Shown here in pieces: positions 7,185-13,341 of a stretch of DNA of 13,341 nt (its first letter is position 1; each line of letters starts with the position of its first letter). Below the pieces are notes generated by a model. It saw only the letters and a list, made by a program, of their open reading frames with translations, was not told the origin of the DNA and did no database searches. Source of the stretch: Sphingomonadales bacterium (GTDB taxonomy: Bacteria; Pseudomonadota; Alphaproteobacteria; Sphingomonadales; Sphingomonadaceae); contig JAFKLV010000263.1 in NCBI GenBank assembly GCA_017304125.1, forward strand, positions 1-13,341. The letters are read 5' to 3'. The position numbers were made by a program, and so were the translations under genes.

Positions 7185-7201
7185 ATCTATCATTCATAGA
7201 T
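7185..7201. promoter_or_regulatory. Operator site C before the GMC oxidoreductase
   Basis: ATCTATCATTCATAGAT, same perfect half-sites and spacing; its centre is the most divergent of the five. The downstream half reads TAGATT, a possible -10 box that would put the RNA start near 7209, just ahead of the GAGGAGAG ribosome site and the GTG at 7241. Confidence 0.78.
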
Positions 7202-7240
7202 TGAGCGGCGACGCGCCGCCGGACATGCGAGGAGAGCCAG

Positions 7241-8842
7241 GTGGAGCGCTACGATTACATCATCGTCGGTGCGGGCGCAGCGGGGTGCGTGCTGGCCTAT
7301 CGCCTGAGCGAAGACCCGGCGAACCGGGTCTGCGTGATCGAGGCCGGGCCGCGCGATACCCATCCGTTCATCGCGATGCCCAAGGGGCTGGCGAAGGTGA
7401 TGGCCGATCCCAAACATCTCTGGGCGCATGCCAGCCAGCCCGAGGCGAGCACCGCCGGCCAATCCGAAATGTGGGTGCGCGGGCGCGTGCTCGGCGGATC
7501 GAGCTCGATCAACGGGATGATGTGGGTGCGCGGCCAGCCGGCCGATTTCGACGCGCTCGCCGAACTGACCAGCGACGACTGGAATTGGGAGCATATCGGC
7601 GCGGCCTATGCCGCGCTCGAACACCACGAACTCGGCGCCGCCCCGACGCGCGGCGCGAGCGGGCCGCTCAGGGTGACGATGCCGACGCTGCGTGACGCCT
7701 TGTCCGAGGCGCAGATCCGCGCCGGCGAGGCAATGGGCTGGCCGCGCAAACAGGACGTGAACATTCCCGACAACGACGACGGGATCGGCTATGCCCCGCG
7801 CACGATCGCCGGCGGCAAGCGGCAGAGCGCGGCGACCGCCTTCCTGCGCCCGGCCGAGCGGCGCGCCAATCTGACCGTGCTGACCGATTGCACGGTGGAT
7901 CGCGTCATCTTCGACGGCCAGCGCGCCAGCGGGGTCGAGCTGCTGCGCGGCGGCCGGCGCGAGACGATCGGCGCGGCGCGCGAGGTGATCCTGTGCGGCG
8001 GCGCGCTGGCGACCCCCGGCATCCTCGAACGATCCGGCATCGGCGACGCGCGGCGACTCGCGGAGCTCGGCATCCCGCTGGTCCACGATAATCCCGAAGT
8101 CGGCGAAGGGCTGATCGAGCATCGCGGGCTGATCATGCAGTGGAAGCTCACCCGCGATCTTTCGCAGAACAAGCAATTCCACGGCTGGCGGCTGCTCCGC
8201 GCGACCGTGCGTTACTATCTGACGCGCGGCGGGCCGATGTCGGCCGCCGCCTATGAGATCGGCGGGTGGTTTCGCACGCGGCCGGGGCTCAACCGGCCCG
8301 ATGCGCAGGTGCTGGTCGCGCCCTTCTCGTTCGATTTCGCGAAGCAGCGGCAGGATGTCGAACGCTTTCCGGGGATGAGCGTGGTCGTCTATCCGCTGCG
8401 CCCGACCTCGCGCGGCAGCATCCATATCGCGACGCGCGATCCCGATGCGGCGGCGAGCTTCCAGCCCAATTATCGCGCCAGCGACGCCGATCGCCAGTCG
8501 ATGATCGGGGCGGTTCGCGTGATTCGCGATTATGTCCGCCAGGCGCCGCTCGGCGAACTGGTCGGCGAGGAAACCATGCCCGGCGCCGCGGTCGCCAGCG
8601 ATGCGCAGATTCTCGAGGCCTATGATCGTTTCGGCACCTGCGGCTATCACGCCGTCGGCAGTTGCCGGATGGGCAAGGACGATGCTTCGGTGATCGACCC
8701 GCAGCTCAACGTGCGCGGCGTCTCCGCATTACGCATCATCGACACCTCGGTCATGCCATTGATTCCGGCGGGAAATACCCAGGGCCCGACGATGGCGATG
8801 GCGTGGCGCGCGGCCGATCTGATCCTCGCCGCGAACGGCTGA
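7241..8842 (+). CDS. GMC-family FAD-dependent oxidoreductase (alcohol/choline dehydrogenase-like)
   Basis: A 533-residue flavoprotein of usual family length. N-terminal FAD site GAGAAG (10-15) with the ribose-binding Glu34, GMC signature 1 GRVLGGSSSINGMMWVRG (81-98), and signature 2 around GGALATPGILERSGIG (about 252-267). Catalytic His470 lies in CGYHAVGSCRMG and the paired Asn512 in PAGNTQGPT. The family oxidises primary alcohols to aldehydes with FAD; relatives include choline, polyethylene glycol and long-chain alcohol dehydrogenases. No signal peptide is seen, so it is probably cytoplasmic. The start is a GTG with GAGGAGAG upstream; an ATG at 7225 is out of frame. It has its own operator (site C) and is divergent from the acyl-CoA synthetase operon. 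A sensible role is oxidation of the alcohol made by the P450 or already present in the substrate. Confidence 0.93.
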   Translation: MERYDYIIVGAGAAGCVLAYRLSEDPANRVCVIEAGPRDTHPFIAMPKGLAKVMADPKHLWAHASQPEASTAGQSEMWVRGRVLGGSSSINGMMWVRGQPADFDALAELTSDDWNWEHIGAAYAALEHHELGAAPTRGASGPLRVTMPTLRDALSEAQIRAGEAMGWPRKQDVNIPDNDDGIGYAPRTIAGGKRQSAATAFLRPAERRANLTVLTDCTVDRVIFDGQRASGVELLRGGRRETIGAAREVILCGGALATPGILERSGIGDARRLAELGIPLVHDNPEVGEGLIEHRGLIMQWKLTRDLSQNKQFHGWRLLRATVRYYLTRGGPMSAAAYEIGGWFRTRPGLNRPDAQVLVAPFSFDFAKQRQDVERFPGMSVVVYPLRPTSRGSIHIATRDPDAAASFQPNYRASDADRQSMIGAVRVIRDYVRQAPLGELVGEETMPGAAVASDAQILEAYDRFGTCGYHAVGSCRMGKDDASVIDPQLNVRGVSALRIIDTSVMPLIPAGNTQGPTMAMAWRAADLILAANG

Positions 8843-8862
8843 ACCGCGCGTCGGCGATTTTT

Positions 8863-8879
8863 ATCTATTGACATTAGAT
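8863..8879. promoter_or_regulatory. Operator site D before the second TonB receptor
   Basis: ATCTATTGACATTAGAT, perfect ATCTA/TAGAT half-sites, flanked by TTTTT and TTT. Its centre contains TTGACA, a consensus -35, with a weak GAGCAT 17 bp on; alternatively TAGATT is the -10 itself. Either way the palindrome overlaps a plausible promoter for the receptor starting at 8973. Confidence 0.8.
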
Positions 8880-8902
8880 TTGAGAAGACAGAGCATTTGG
8901 GG

Positions 8903-8950
8903 GTCGCCGAGCGTGGCGACGGCATGACGCGACAAAGATCGCGCAGCGAT
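8903..8950 (+). other. Two short hairpins in the leader of the second TonB receptor
   Basis: GTCGCC-GAGCGT-GGCGAC at 8903-8920 and ATCGC-GCA-GCGAT at 8938-8950 are perfect inverted repeats between operator D and the ribosome site (GGGAGG near 8955). They may stabilise the mRNA leader or be chance. No riboswitch family is recognised. Confidence 0.3.
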
Positions 8951-8972
8951 TTCTAGGGAGGATGCGAAGGTT

Positions 8973-11423
8973 ATGGCCCGCACCATCAAACTCGCGCTCG
9001 TCGCGCTTTCCACCACTGCGCTGTCGCCGTTCGCGGCGACCGCGCAGACCGCCGATCAGACGCCGCCGCAAGCGCCGCCGACCACCGCCCCCGCCCCGCA
9101 GACCGGCGCAACGACGATGGACGACATCATCGTTTCGGCGCGGCGGCGCGACGAACGATTGCTCGACTCGCCGGTCGCGATCACTGCGGTGTCGGGCGAG
9201 AAGCTCGCGCAATATCAGGTCACGACGGTCTCGGACCTTGCGACGCAGGTGCCCTCGCTCGTCGCGGGCAAGGCATCGTCAGGGTCCGCCGCCAGCATCT
9301 TCCTGCGCGGCGTCGGATCGACCGCGCTCAGCGCCGGGTTCGATCAGTCGGTATCGTTCGTGATGGACGGGCTGCCGTTGAGCCGCGGGCGCGACATCGC
9401 GCTGCCGCAATTCGACATCCAGCGCGTCGAGGTGCTCAAGGGGCCGCAGGCGCTGTTCTTCGGCAAGAACACCACCGGCGGGCTGATCAGCATCACCAGC
9501 AACGGCCCGACCGATCATTTCGAGGCCGGGATCAAGGGGGGCTATGGCATCGAGGCCAAGGAGAAATATGTCGAAGCCTATATCTCCGGCCCGATCAGCG
9601 ACACGCTGAAGGCGCGTATCGCCGGGCGCTATTCGAACAGCGAGGGCGCGTTCACCAACACCGCCGCGCCGACCTATACCAATTACATTCCCGGACAGGA
9701 GCGGTTCCGCAATTCGGCCTATCGCGGCTTTGCCGAGACGATCGGGGTACGCGGCACGATCGACTGGACGCCGAGCGACACGGTGCATTTCGAATTGAAG
9801 GGCGGCTATGCCAATGTGCAGGACGGCGGCCCAACCGACGATCAGGAGCGGCTGTGCGGCGGCGGGCGGACGGTTCCCGCCTCGGCCAATGGCATTCCGC
9901 CCAGCCCCAATGCCGATTGCCGGGTCAACGGGCGCTCGGATCAGTCTGGCATCCCGATCCAGGTGGCGCAGGCCAATTATCGCTGGGCGCGCGACGGCCA
10001 TATGTACGGCGATTTCACCTCGCAATATGCGGTGCTGACCGGCAATATCACCAGCGACCCGTTCGACGTGACGTCGATCACCGGCTTCTATCACTTCCGG
10101 CAATATGATCTGAACAATGTGTCGGGCGAAGCCTATCCCGCGGGCTTTTCCGAAAAGACCGACTTCGTTCAATATTCCGAGGAGCTGCGTTTCCAGTCGA
10201 AGTTCGACGGGCCATTCAACCTGCTCGCCGGTCTATTCTACGCCCATGGCGATCTGATCTTCAACACCGATGCCTATATCTTCCCCGTCCCCGATGACGG
10301 CGTGTCTGGCACCTTCGTCACGTTCAAGCGCAACGACGGGTTCCACAGCGACTCAATGTCGGGCTTCCTTCAGGGGACGCTCAATCTCGACAAGATCGAG
10401 ATTTCGGGCGGCGCGCGCTACAGCTTGGAATCGCGCAATTCCTATCAGCAGTCGCTTCCCGCCTATAGCGCGTTCGCGGCGGTTTTTCCGGGCAATGTGC
10501 GGATCGACGACCGCTATCGCGACACCAATCTCTCGCCCGAAGCGACGATCCGCTACAAGCCCAATGCCGACACCACGATCTATGCCGCGTATAAACAGGG
10601 CTTCAAATCGGGCGGCTTCAATATCTCGCAATCGCTCATCCCCGGCGCGACCGATGCCAGCGGGCGGTTCGGCGCGGAACGCGCGGTGGGCTTCGAGGCC
10701 GGGCTGCGCACTTTGCTGTTCAATCGCGCGCTGAGCTTCAACCTCACTGCTTATGATTACACCTATAAGGACCTGCAGGTGCAGTTCTTCGATCCCGTCA
10801 CCACCGGCGAGATCGCGGGCAATGCCGGCAAATTGGTCACCAAGGGCATCGAGGCCGATTTCAACTTCCGCGTGCCCGGTCTCAGCGGGTTCAGCCTGCA
10901 CGGCGCCGGCGCCTATAATGACGCGCGCTATCATGACTTCATCGGCCAATGCTTCTCGGGGCAGACGATCGAACAGGGCTGCAACCAGGATTTCGATCCG
11001 GTCAGCGGCGCCTATACCAAGCAGAATTACGAGAATCGCACCGCGCCCAAGGCGCCGAAATTCTCCGGCCGGGCGGGCGCGACGCTCGATCTGCCAGTGA
11101 CCGCATCGGGCTACCGCGTCGTCACCAATGCCGATGTCAGCTATTCGTCGAGCTATAATTTCTCCGACGCTTTGCGCCCGGATTCGATCCAGCATCGCTT
11201 CGCCAAGCTCGACGCGTCGATCGCGCTGATCGCCCCCGACAAGCGCTGGACGCTGTCGGTGATCGGCCGCAACCTGACCAACCAGCTCGTCGTCATCACC
11301 TCGAACGATATTCCGTTCACCGGCGGGACGGGCACCGGCACGCATGTCGGCAATGTCTCCGACATCAATGCCTATGTCGAAAATCCGCGCGAGATCTTCA
11401 TCGAACTCGGCTTCAAATTCTAA
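8973..11423 (+). CDS. TonB-dependent outer-membrane receptor, complete
   Basis: An 816-residue receptor for TonB-driven uptake across the outer membrane. Residues 1-25 form a signal peptide ending in ATAQ. A Pro-rich linker follows, then DIIVSARRRDERL (about 51-63) as TonB-box-like region, the plug with FLRGVGS and VEVLKGPQALFFGKNTTGG, and a long beta-barrel ending in ELGFKF, whose terminal Phe is the usual barrel-assembly signal. Cys pairs occur in CGGGRT...NADC and in GQCFSGQTIEQGCNQD, both probably in outer loops. The plug is about three quarters identical by eye to the receptor at 1-1212, including the GIPPSPNADC loop. It is most like receptors of the general CirA/FecA-type class found in sphingomonad catabolic loci. 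It has its own operator and a terminator just after the stop, so it forms a single-gene unit. Ligand unknown. Confidence 0.95.
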   Translation: MARTIKLALVALSTTALSPFAATAQTADQTPPQAPPTTAPAPQTGATTMDDIIVSARRRDERLLDSPVAITAVSGEKLAQYQVTTVSDLATQVPSLVAGKASSGSAASIFLRGVGSTALSAGFDQSVSFVMDGLPLSRGRDIALPQFDIQRVEVLKGPQALFFGKNTTGGLISITSNGPTDHFEAGIKGGYGIEAKEKYVEAYISGPISDTLKARIAGRYSNSEGAFTNTAAPTYTNYIPGQERFRNSAYRGFAETIGVRGTIDWTPSDTVHFELKGGYANVQDGGPTDDQERLCGGGRTVPASANGIPPSPNADCRVNGRSDQSGIPIQVAQANYRWARDGHMYGDFTSQYAVLTGNITSDPFDVTSITGFYHFRQYDLNNVSGEAYPAGFSEKTDFVQYSEELRFQSKFDGPFNLLAGLFYAHGDLIFNTDAYIFPVPDDGVSGTFVTFKRNDGFHSDSMSGFLQGTLNLDKIEISGGARYSLESRNSYQQSLPAYSAFAAVFPGNVRIDDRYRDTNLSPEATIRYKPNADTTIYAAYKQGFKSGGFNISQSLIPGATDASGRFGAERAVGFEAGLRTLLFNRALSFNLTAYDYTYKDLQVQFFDPVTTGEIAGNAGKLVTKGIEADFNFRVPGLSGFSLHGAGAYNDARYHDFIGQCFSGQTIEQGCNQDFDPVSGAYTKQNYENRTAPKAPKFSGRAGATLDLPVTASGYRVVTNADVSYSSSYNFSDALRPDSIQHRFAKLDASIALIAPDKRWTLSVIGRNLTNQLVVITSNDIPFTGGTGTGTHVGNVSDINAYVENPREIFIELGFKF

Positions 11424-11447
11424 ACCGGCCCTCCGCCGGACCTTCGG

Positions 11448-11474
11448 GGGGCGCCATGCCGGCGCCCCTTTCTT
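11448..11474 (+). terminator. Intrinsic terminator after the second TonB receptor
   Basis: GGGGCGCC-ATGCC-GGCGCCCC, an 8-bp GC-perfect stem with a 5-base loop, followed by TTTCTTTT. It lies 24 bp after the receptor stop and touches the end of the convergent tetR gene. Read on the other strand it lies just past the tetR stop, but the T-run is on the plus side, so it serves the receptor best. Confidence 0.85.
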
Positions 11475-12164
11475 TTATGCGCCGTATCGCGCGCGCAGAC
11501 CGTCGAGGATGACGCGCAGCGATGCCACATAGAGCTGCTCGTCGTCTGCCGGCGCGCGCTCAAGCGCCTCGCGCAGATAGGGGAAATGCTCGGCATCGAC
11601 CGTCGGCATCGCCGGGGTGTGATGCGCCTCGGCGGCGGCGGCGAACAGGGACGAGCCGTAGGTGAATTTCTCGATCACCTCGAGCAGCACGGCATGCGCC
11701 TCGGGCGGATAGGGGCAATCGATCAGCGTCCGCTCATAAGCCGGCAGCATCAGCTTGCGCGGAAAGAAACGCATCGCCAGCGGCGCGGCATTGGGGTGGC
11801 GCAGCGCGACCCGGCGGGTCGCGAGGCTCAGCTCGATCGTGCGCGTCTCCCAATCGTCGGACCAGCGCTCCTGCTCGCGGTTGATCTCCTCGAGCATGCA
11901 GCGCGCGACCTGGGTGAGCAGCTCCTCCTTGTCCTTGAAATGATGATAGAGCGACGGCGCGCTGACCCCGATCGAGCGCGCCACCGACTGCAGGCTGAGC
12001 GCATCGAGCCCGTCGCGATCGATCAGCGCCAGCGCGGTTTCGGCCGCCGCGCGGCGCGTAATCAGCGGCTTTGACGGGCGCCCGGCCTTGGGGACGCGGG
12101 CCTGTTCCGGCGCGATCGTGTCATTGGCGGCTGTCGCGCCGCTCGCTGCTGCCCGTTTGCTCAT
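11475..12164 (-). CDS. TetR-family transcriptional regulator, probable repressor of this catabolic regulon
   Basis: A 229-residue protein with an unusually long (~30-residue) N-terminal tail ending in KAGRPSKPLITR, then the TetR helix-turn-helix (about 35-82) with the strongly typical LSLQSVARSIGVSAPSLYHHFKDKEELL. The C-terminal ligand/dimer domain (about 90-229) is of the tetracycline-repressor C-terminal-like kind and contains a His-rich stretch (AEAHHTP). TetR dimers bind short palindromes and usually release DNA on binding a pathway ligand, often an acyl-CoA or the substrate. Operator E lies in the 104-bp gap to the divergent hydrolase gene, so it probably controls itself. The same palindrome occurs at four other promoters, making this the best regulator candidate. 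GAGG lies just upstream of the ATG at 12164. No other regulator gene is visible. Confidence 0.93.
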   Translation of the reverse strand: MSKRAAASGATAANDTIAPEQARVPKAGRPSKPLITRRAAAETALALIDRDGLDALSLQSVARSIGVSAPSLYHHFKDKEELLTQVARCMLEEINREQERWSDDWETRTIELSLATRRVALRHPNAAPLAMRFFPRKLMLPAYERTLIDCPYPPEAHAVLLEVIEKFTYGSSLFAAAAEAHHTPAMPTVDAEHFPYLREALERAPADDEQLYVASLRVILDGLRARYGA

Positions 12165-12223
12165 TGCCTCACGCTAGCCTGACTATGGGGTTTAGAATAG
12201 CCATGGGTGAAACTTATGGCATA

Positions 12224-12240
12224 ATCTATCATCATTAGAT
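12224..12240. promoter_or_regulatory. Operator site E between tetR-family gene and alpha/beta hydrolase
   Basis: ATCTATCATCATTAGAT, perfect ATCTA/TAGAT half-sites with 7-bp centre. It lies 59 bp from the tetR-family start on one side and 28 bp from the hydrolase start on the other. Read in each direction it ends in TAGATA or TAGATT, so one palindrome could cover a -10 box on both strands. This is the site that links the repeat to the regulator gene. Confidence 0.82.
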
Positions 12241-12268
12241 ATCTTTTCGGACGAGAGGAGAATCGCGC

Positions 12269-13126
12269 ATGGCGAGCACGAAGCGACGCTATCGCTCGGC
12301 CGACGGCATCGGGCTGGTTGCGGATGTGGCGGGGCCGGCAAACGCGCCCGCGGTACTGTTGCTGCACGGCGGCGGGCAGACCCGGCATAGCTGGTCGGGC
12401 GCGATGCGCGAGCTGGCCGGGCGCGGCTATCATGTGATCAGCTATGACGCGCGCGGGCACGGCGAGAGCGACTGGTCTCCCACCGCGGATTATGCGCTCG
12501 ACGATCGCGTCGCCGATCTGCGCGCGATCGTCGCGACGCTGGCGCAGCCCTATGCGCTGGTCGGCGCGTCGCTGGGCGGCGCCACCGCGATCCACGCGGT
12601 GGCGTCGGGGCTTGCACCGGCAGCGGTGGTGCTGGTCGATATCGTCCCCGAACCGGAGCATGACGGGATCGCGCGGATCGTCGATTTCATGCGCGCCAAC
12701 CCGGCCGGCTTTGCTTCACTTGATGAGGCGGCCGACGCGGTCGCCGCCTATAACCCCGCCCGCCCGCGACCGCGCGACCCCAGCGGGCTGCTCCGCAACC
12801 TGCGCCAGCGCGACGACGGGCGGCTCTATTGGCATTGGGATCCGCTCACCACCGCAACGCCGGCGGCCGAGCATCATGCCATCATCCAGCGCTCTGCCAG
12901 GGCGCTGGCACAACAACCGGAGGTGCCGTTGATGCTGGTGCGTGGACTGAAAAGCGAAGTGGTGAGCGATGCGGGCGTCGCGGCGTTCAGGGCCGATGTC
13001 CCGTGGCTCGAAGTCGCCGATGTGCGCGACGCGGGGCATATGGTCGCGGGCGATCGCAACGATGCGTTCAACGCCAGCGTCGCCGCCTTCCTGACGCGCC
13101 ACCTGACGCTCGGGGTGGCGGCATGA
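12269..13126 (+). CDS. Alpha/beta-fold hydrolase
   Basis: A 285-residue hydrolase, likely cytoplasmic as no signal peptide is seen. Oxyanion-hole motif LLLHGGGQTRHSW (31-43, HGGG at 33-36), YDARGHGESDW (59-69), nucleophile elbow VGASLGG with Ser101, and catalytic His257 in DAGHMV. The acid usually found as Asp in RGxxSDVV reads Glu230 here (RGLKSEVVSD), so either Glu or another acidic residue completes the triad. The family cleaves esters, lactones, enol-lactones or C-C bonds; the sequence does not decide between them. The ATG at 12269 follows GAGGAGAA. It is the first gene of a rightward operon under operator E, and its stop overlaps the SDR start (ATGA). It probably opens an ester or lactone intermediate of the same pathway. 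Confidence 0.9.
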   Translation: MASTKRRYRSADGIGLVADVAGPANAPAVLLLHGGGQTRHSWSGAMRELAGRGYHVISYDARGHGESDWSPTADYALDDRVADLRAIVATLAQPYALVGASLGGATAIHAVASGLAPAAVVLVDIVPEPEHDGIARIVDFMRANPAGFASLDEAADAVAAYNPARPRPRDPSGLLRNLRQRDDGRLYWHWDPLTTATPAAEHHAIIQRSARALAQQPEVPLMLVRGLKSEVVSDAGVAAFRADVPWLEVADVRDAGHMVAGDRNDAFNASVAAFLTRHLTLGVAA

Positions 13127-13341
13127 GCGCGATGCTGGCGGGCAAGGTCGCGCTGGTCACCGGCGCGAGCGCAGGGCTGGGGCGCGGCTTCGCACAGACG
13201 CTGGCGGGGGCCGGCGCCGCGGTCGTGGTGTGCGCCCGGCGCGGGGCGGCGCTGACCACGCTGGTGGCGGACATCGCGGCCGCGGGCGGCCGCGCGCTGG
13301 CGCATCCGATCGACGTCACCGATGCCGCGGCGATCCCGGCG
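13123..13341 (+). CDS. Short-chain dehydrogenase/reductase, N-terminal 73 residues (cut by right edge)
   Basis: The frame is open to the right edge; the family is usually about 250 residues, so only the cofactor-binding part is seen. KVALVTGASAGLGRGFA contains the TGxxxGxG dinucleotide motif (about 14-21), followed by VVVCARR, whose Arg pair after strand 2 may favour NADP(H), and by the conserved Asp of PIDVTD near the adenine-binding loop. The ATG overlaps the stop of the hydrolase gene (ATGA), so the two are co-translated. A role in oxidising a hydroxyl or reducing a keto group of a pathway intermediate is inferred. The catalytic Ser-Tyr-Lys lies beyond the window. Confidence 0.9.
   Translation, partial: MSAMLAGKVALVTGASAGLGRGFAQTLAGAGAAVVVCARRGAALTTLVADIAAAGGRALAHPIDVTDAAAIPA

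Larger units (their letters stand above)
7050..7240. promoter_or_regulatory. Divergent promoter region between acyl-CoA synthetase operon and GMC oxidoreductase
   Basis: A 191-bp gap serving a leftward operon and a rightward gene. It carries two copies of the 17-bp palindrome (B and C), centres about 69 bp apart, each placed at the distance expected for a promoter of its own gene. B is followed by a T7 run. The AT-rich islands stand out from the GC-rich surroundings. No gene was found in it. Confidence 0.75.

Noticed and set aside
7050..7193. 48-residue N-terminal extension of the acyl-CoA synthetase from an upstream ATG
   Set aside because: It would place operators B and C inside the coding sequence, has no family-like sequence, and the ATG at 7049 has a better ribosome site.
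7190..8650. Long minus-strand open frame (486 codons) opposite the GMC oxidoreductase
   Set aside because: Antisense shadow of a gene with complete GMC motifs; its sequence is repetitive Arg/Ala/His without motifs.
1..13341. Assignment to the known polyethylene glycol or steroid degradation clusters
   Set aside because: GMC enzyme, acyl-CoA ligase and TonB receptor recall PEG loci, and the DUF35/thiolase-like pair recalls steroid loci. But the aldehyde dehydrogenase, permease and AraC regulator of the first, and the ring-degradation genes of the second, are not visible, and the P450 fits neither well.

Overview
The window is GC-rich (about two thirds G+C by eye) and densely packed. It looks like the chromosome of an alphaproteobacterium, most likely a sphingomonad. 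The clues are two large TonB-dependent receptors with the 'I-V-V/T-x-A-R-R-R' N-terminal signature common in that group, a hairpin repeat unit (CTCCCGCGAAGGCGGGAG) typical of sphingomonad intergenic DNA, and a catabolic gene set. The genus is inferred, not proven.

Layout, left to right. (1) 1-1212, minus: N-terminal half of a TonB-dependent receptor, running off the left edge. (2) 1213-1565: non-coding, with one 17-bp palindromic operator and a ~155-bp MITE/REP-like hairpin element. (3) 1566-7049, minus: a tight five-gene operon, transcribed as AMP-dependent acyl-CoA synthetase, P450cam-like cytochrome P450, DUF35 zinc-ribbon/OB-fold protein, thiolase-like protein (probable aldolase type) and CaiB/BaiF CoA-transferase. 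Neighbouring genes overlap by 4 bp or are 7-13 bp apart. (4) 7050-7240: divergent promoter region with two operators. (5) 7241-8842, plus: GMC flavoprotein oxidoreductase. (6) 8973-11423, plus: a second, complete TonB-dependent receptor paralogous to the first, with its own operator and a terminator. (7) 11475-12164, minus: TetR-family regulator. (8) 12269-13341, plus: alpha/beta hydrolase and the start of a short-chain dehydrogenase overlapping by 4 bp, with an operator between them and tetR.

The most notable result is that the same palindrome, ATCTA-N7-TAGAT, occurs five times. Each copy lies in front of a transcription unit and I saw none inside the genes. Together the five sites cover every transcription unit whose start is in the window, including the site between tetR and its divergent neighbour. 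The simplest reading is a single self-contained catabolic regulon controlled by the local TetR protein.

Inferred joint function: outer-membrane uptake of a hydrophobic compound by two receptors, hydroxylation by the P450, alcohol oxidation by the GMC enzyme, CoA activation by the ligase and/or CoA-transferase, then carbon-carbon cleavage by the DUF35/thiolase-like pair. That pair lacks the thiolase nucleophile and resembles the retro-aldol enzymes of steroid side-chain degradation. The hydrolase and SDR would act on an ester/lactone and a hydroxyl/keto intermediate. The P450 type hints at a terpenoid-like substrate, but the sequence does not identify it. Aldehyde dehydrogenase, acyl-CoA dehydrogenase, enoyl-CoA hydratase and the P450 redox partners are not in the window.
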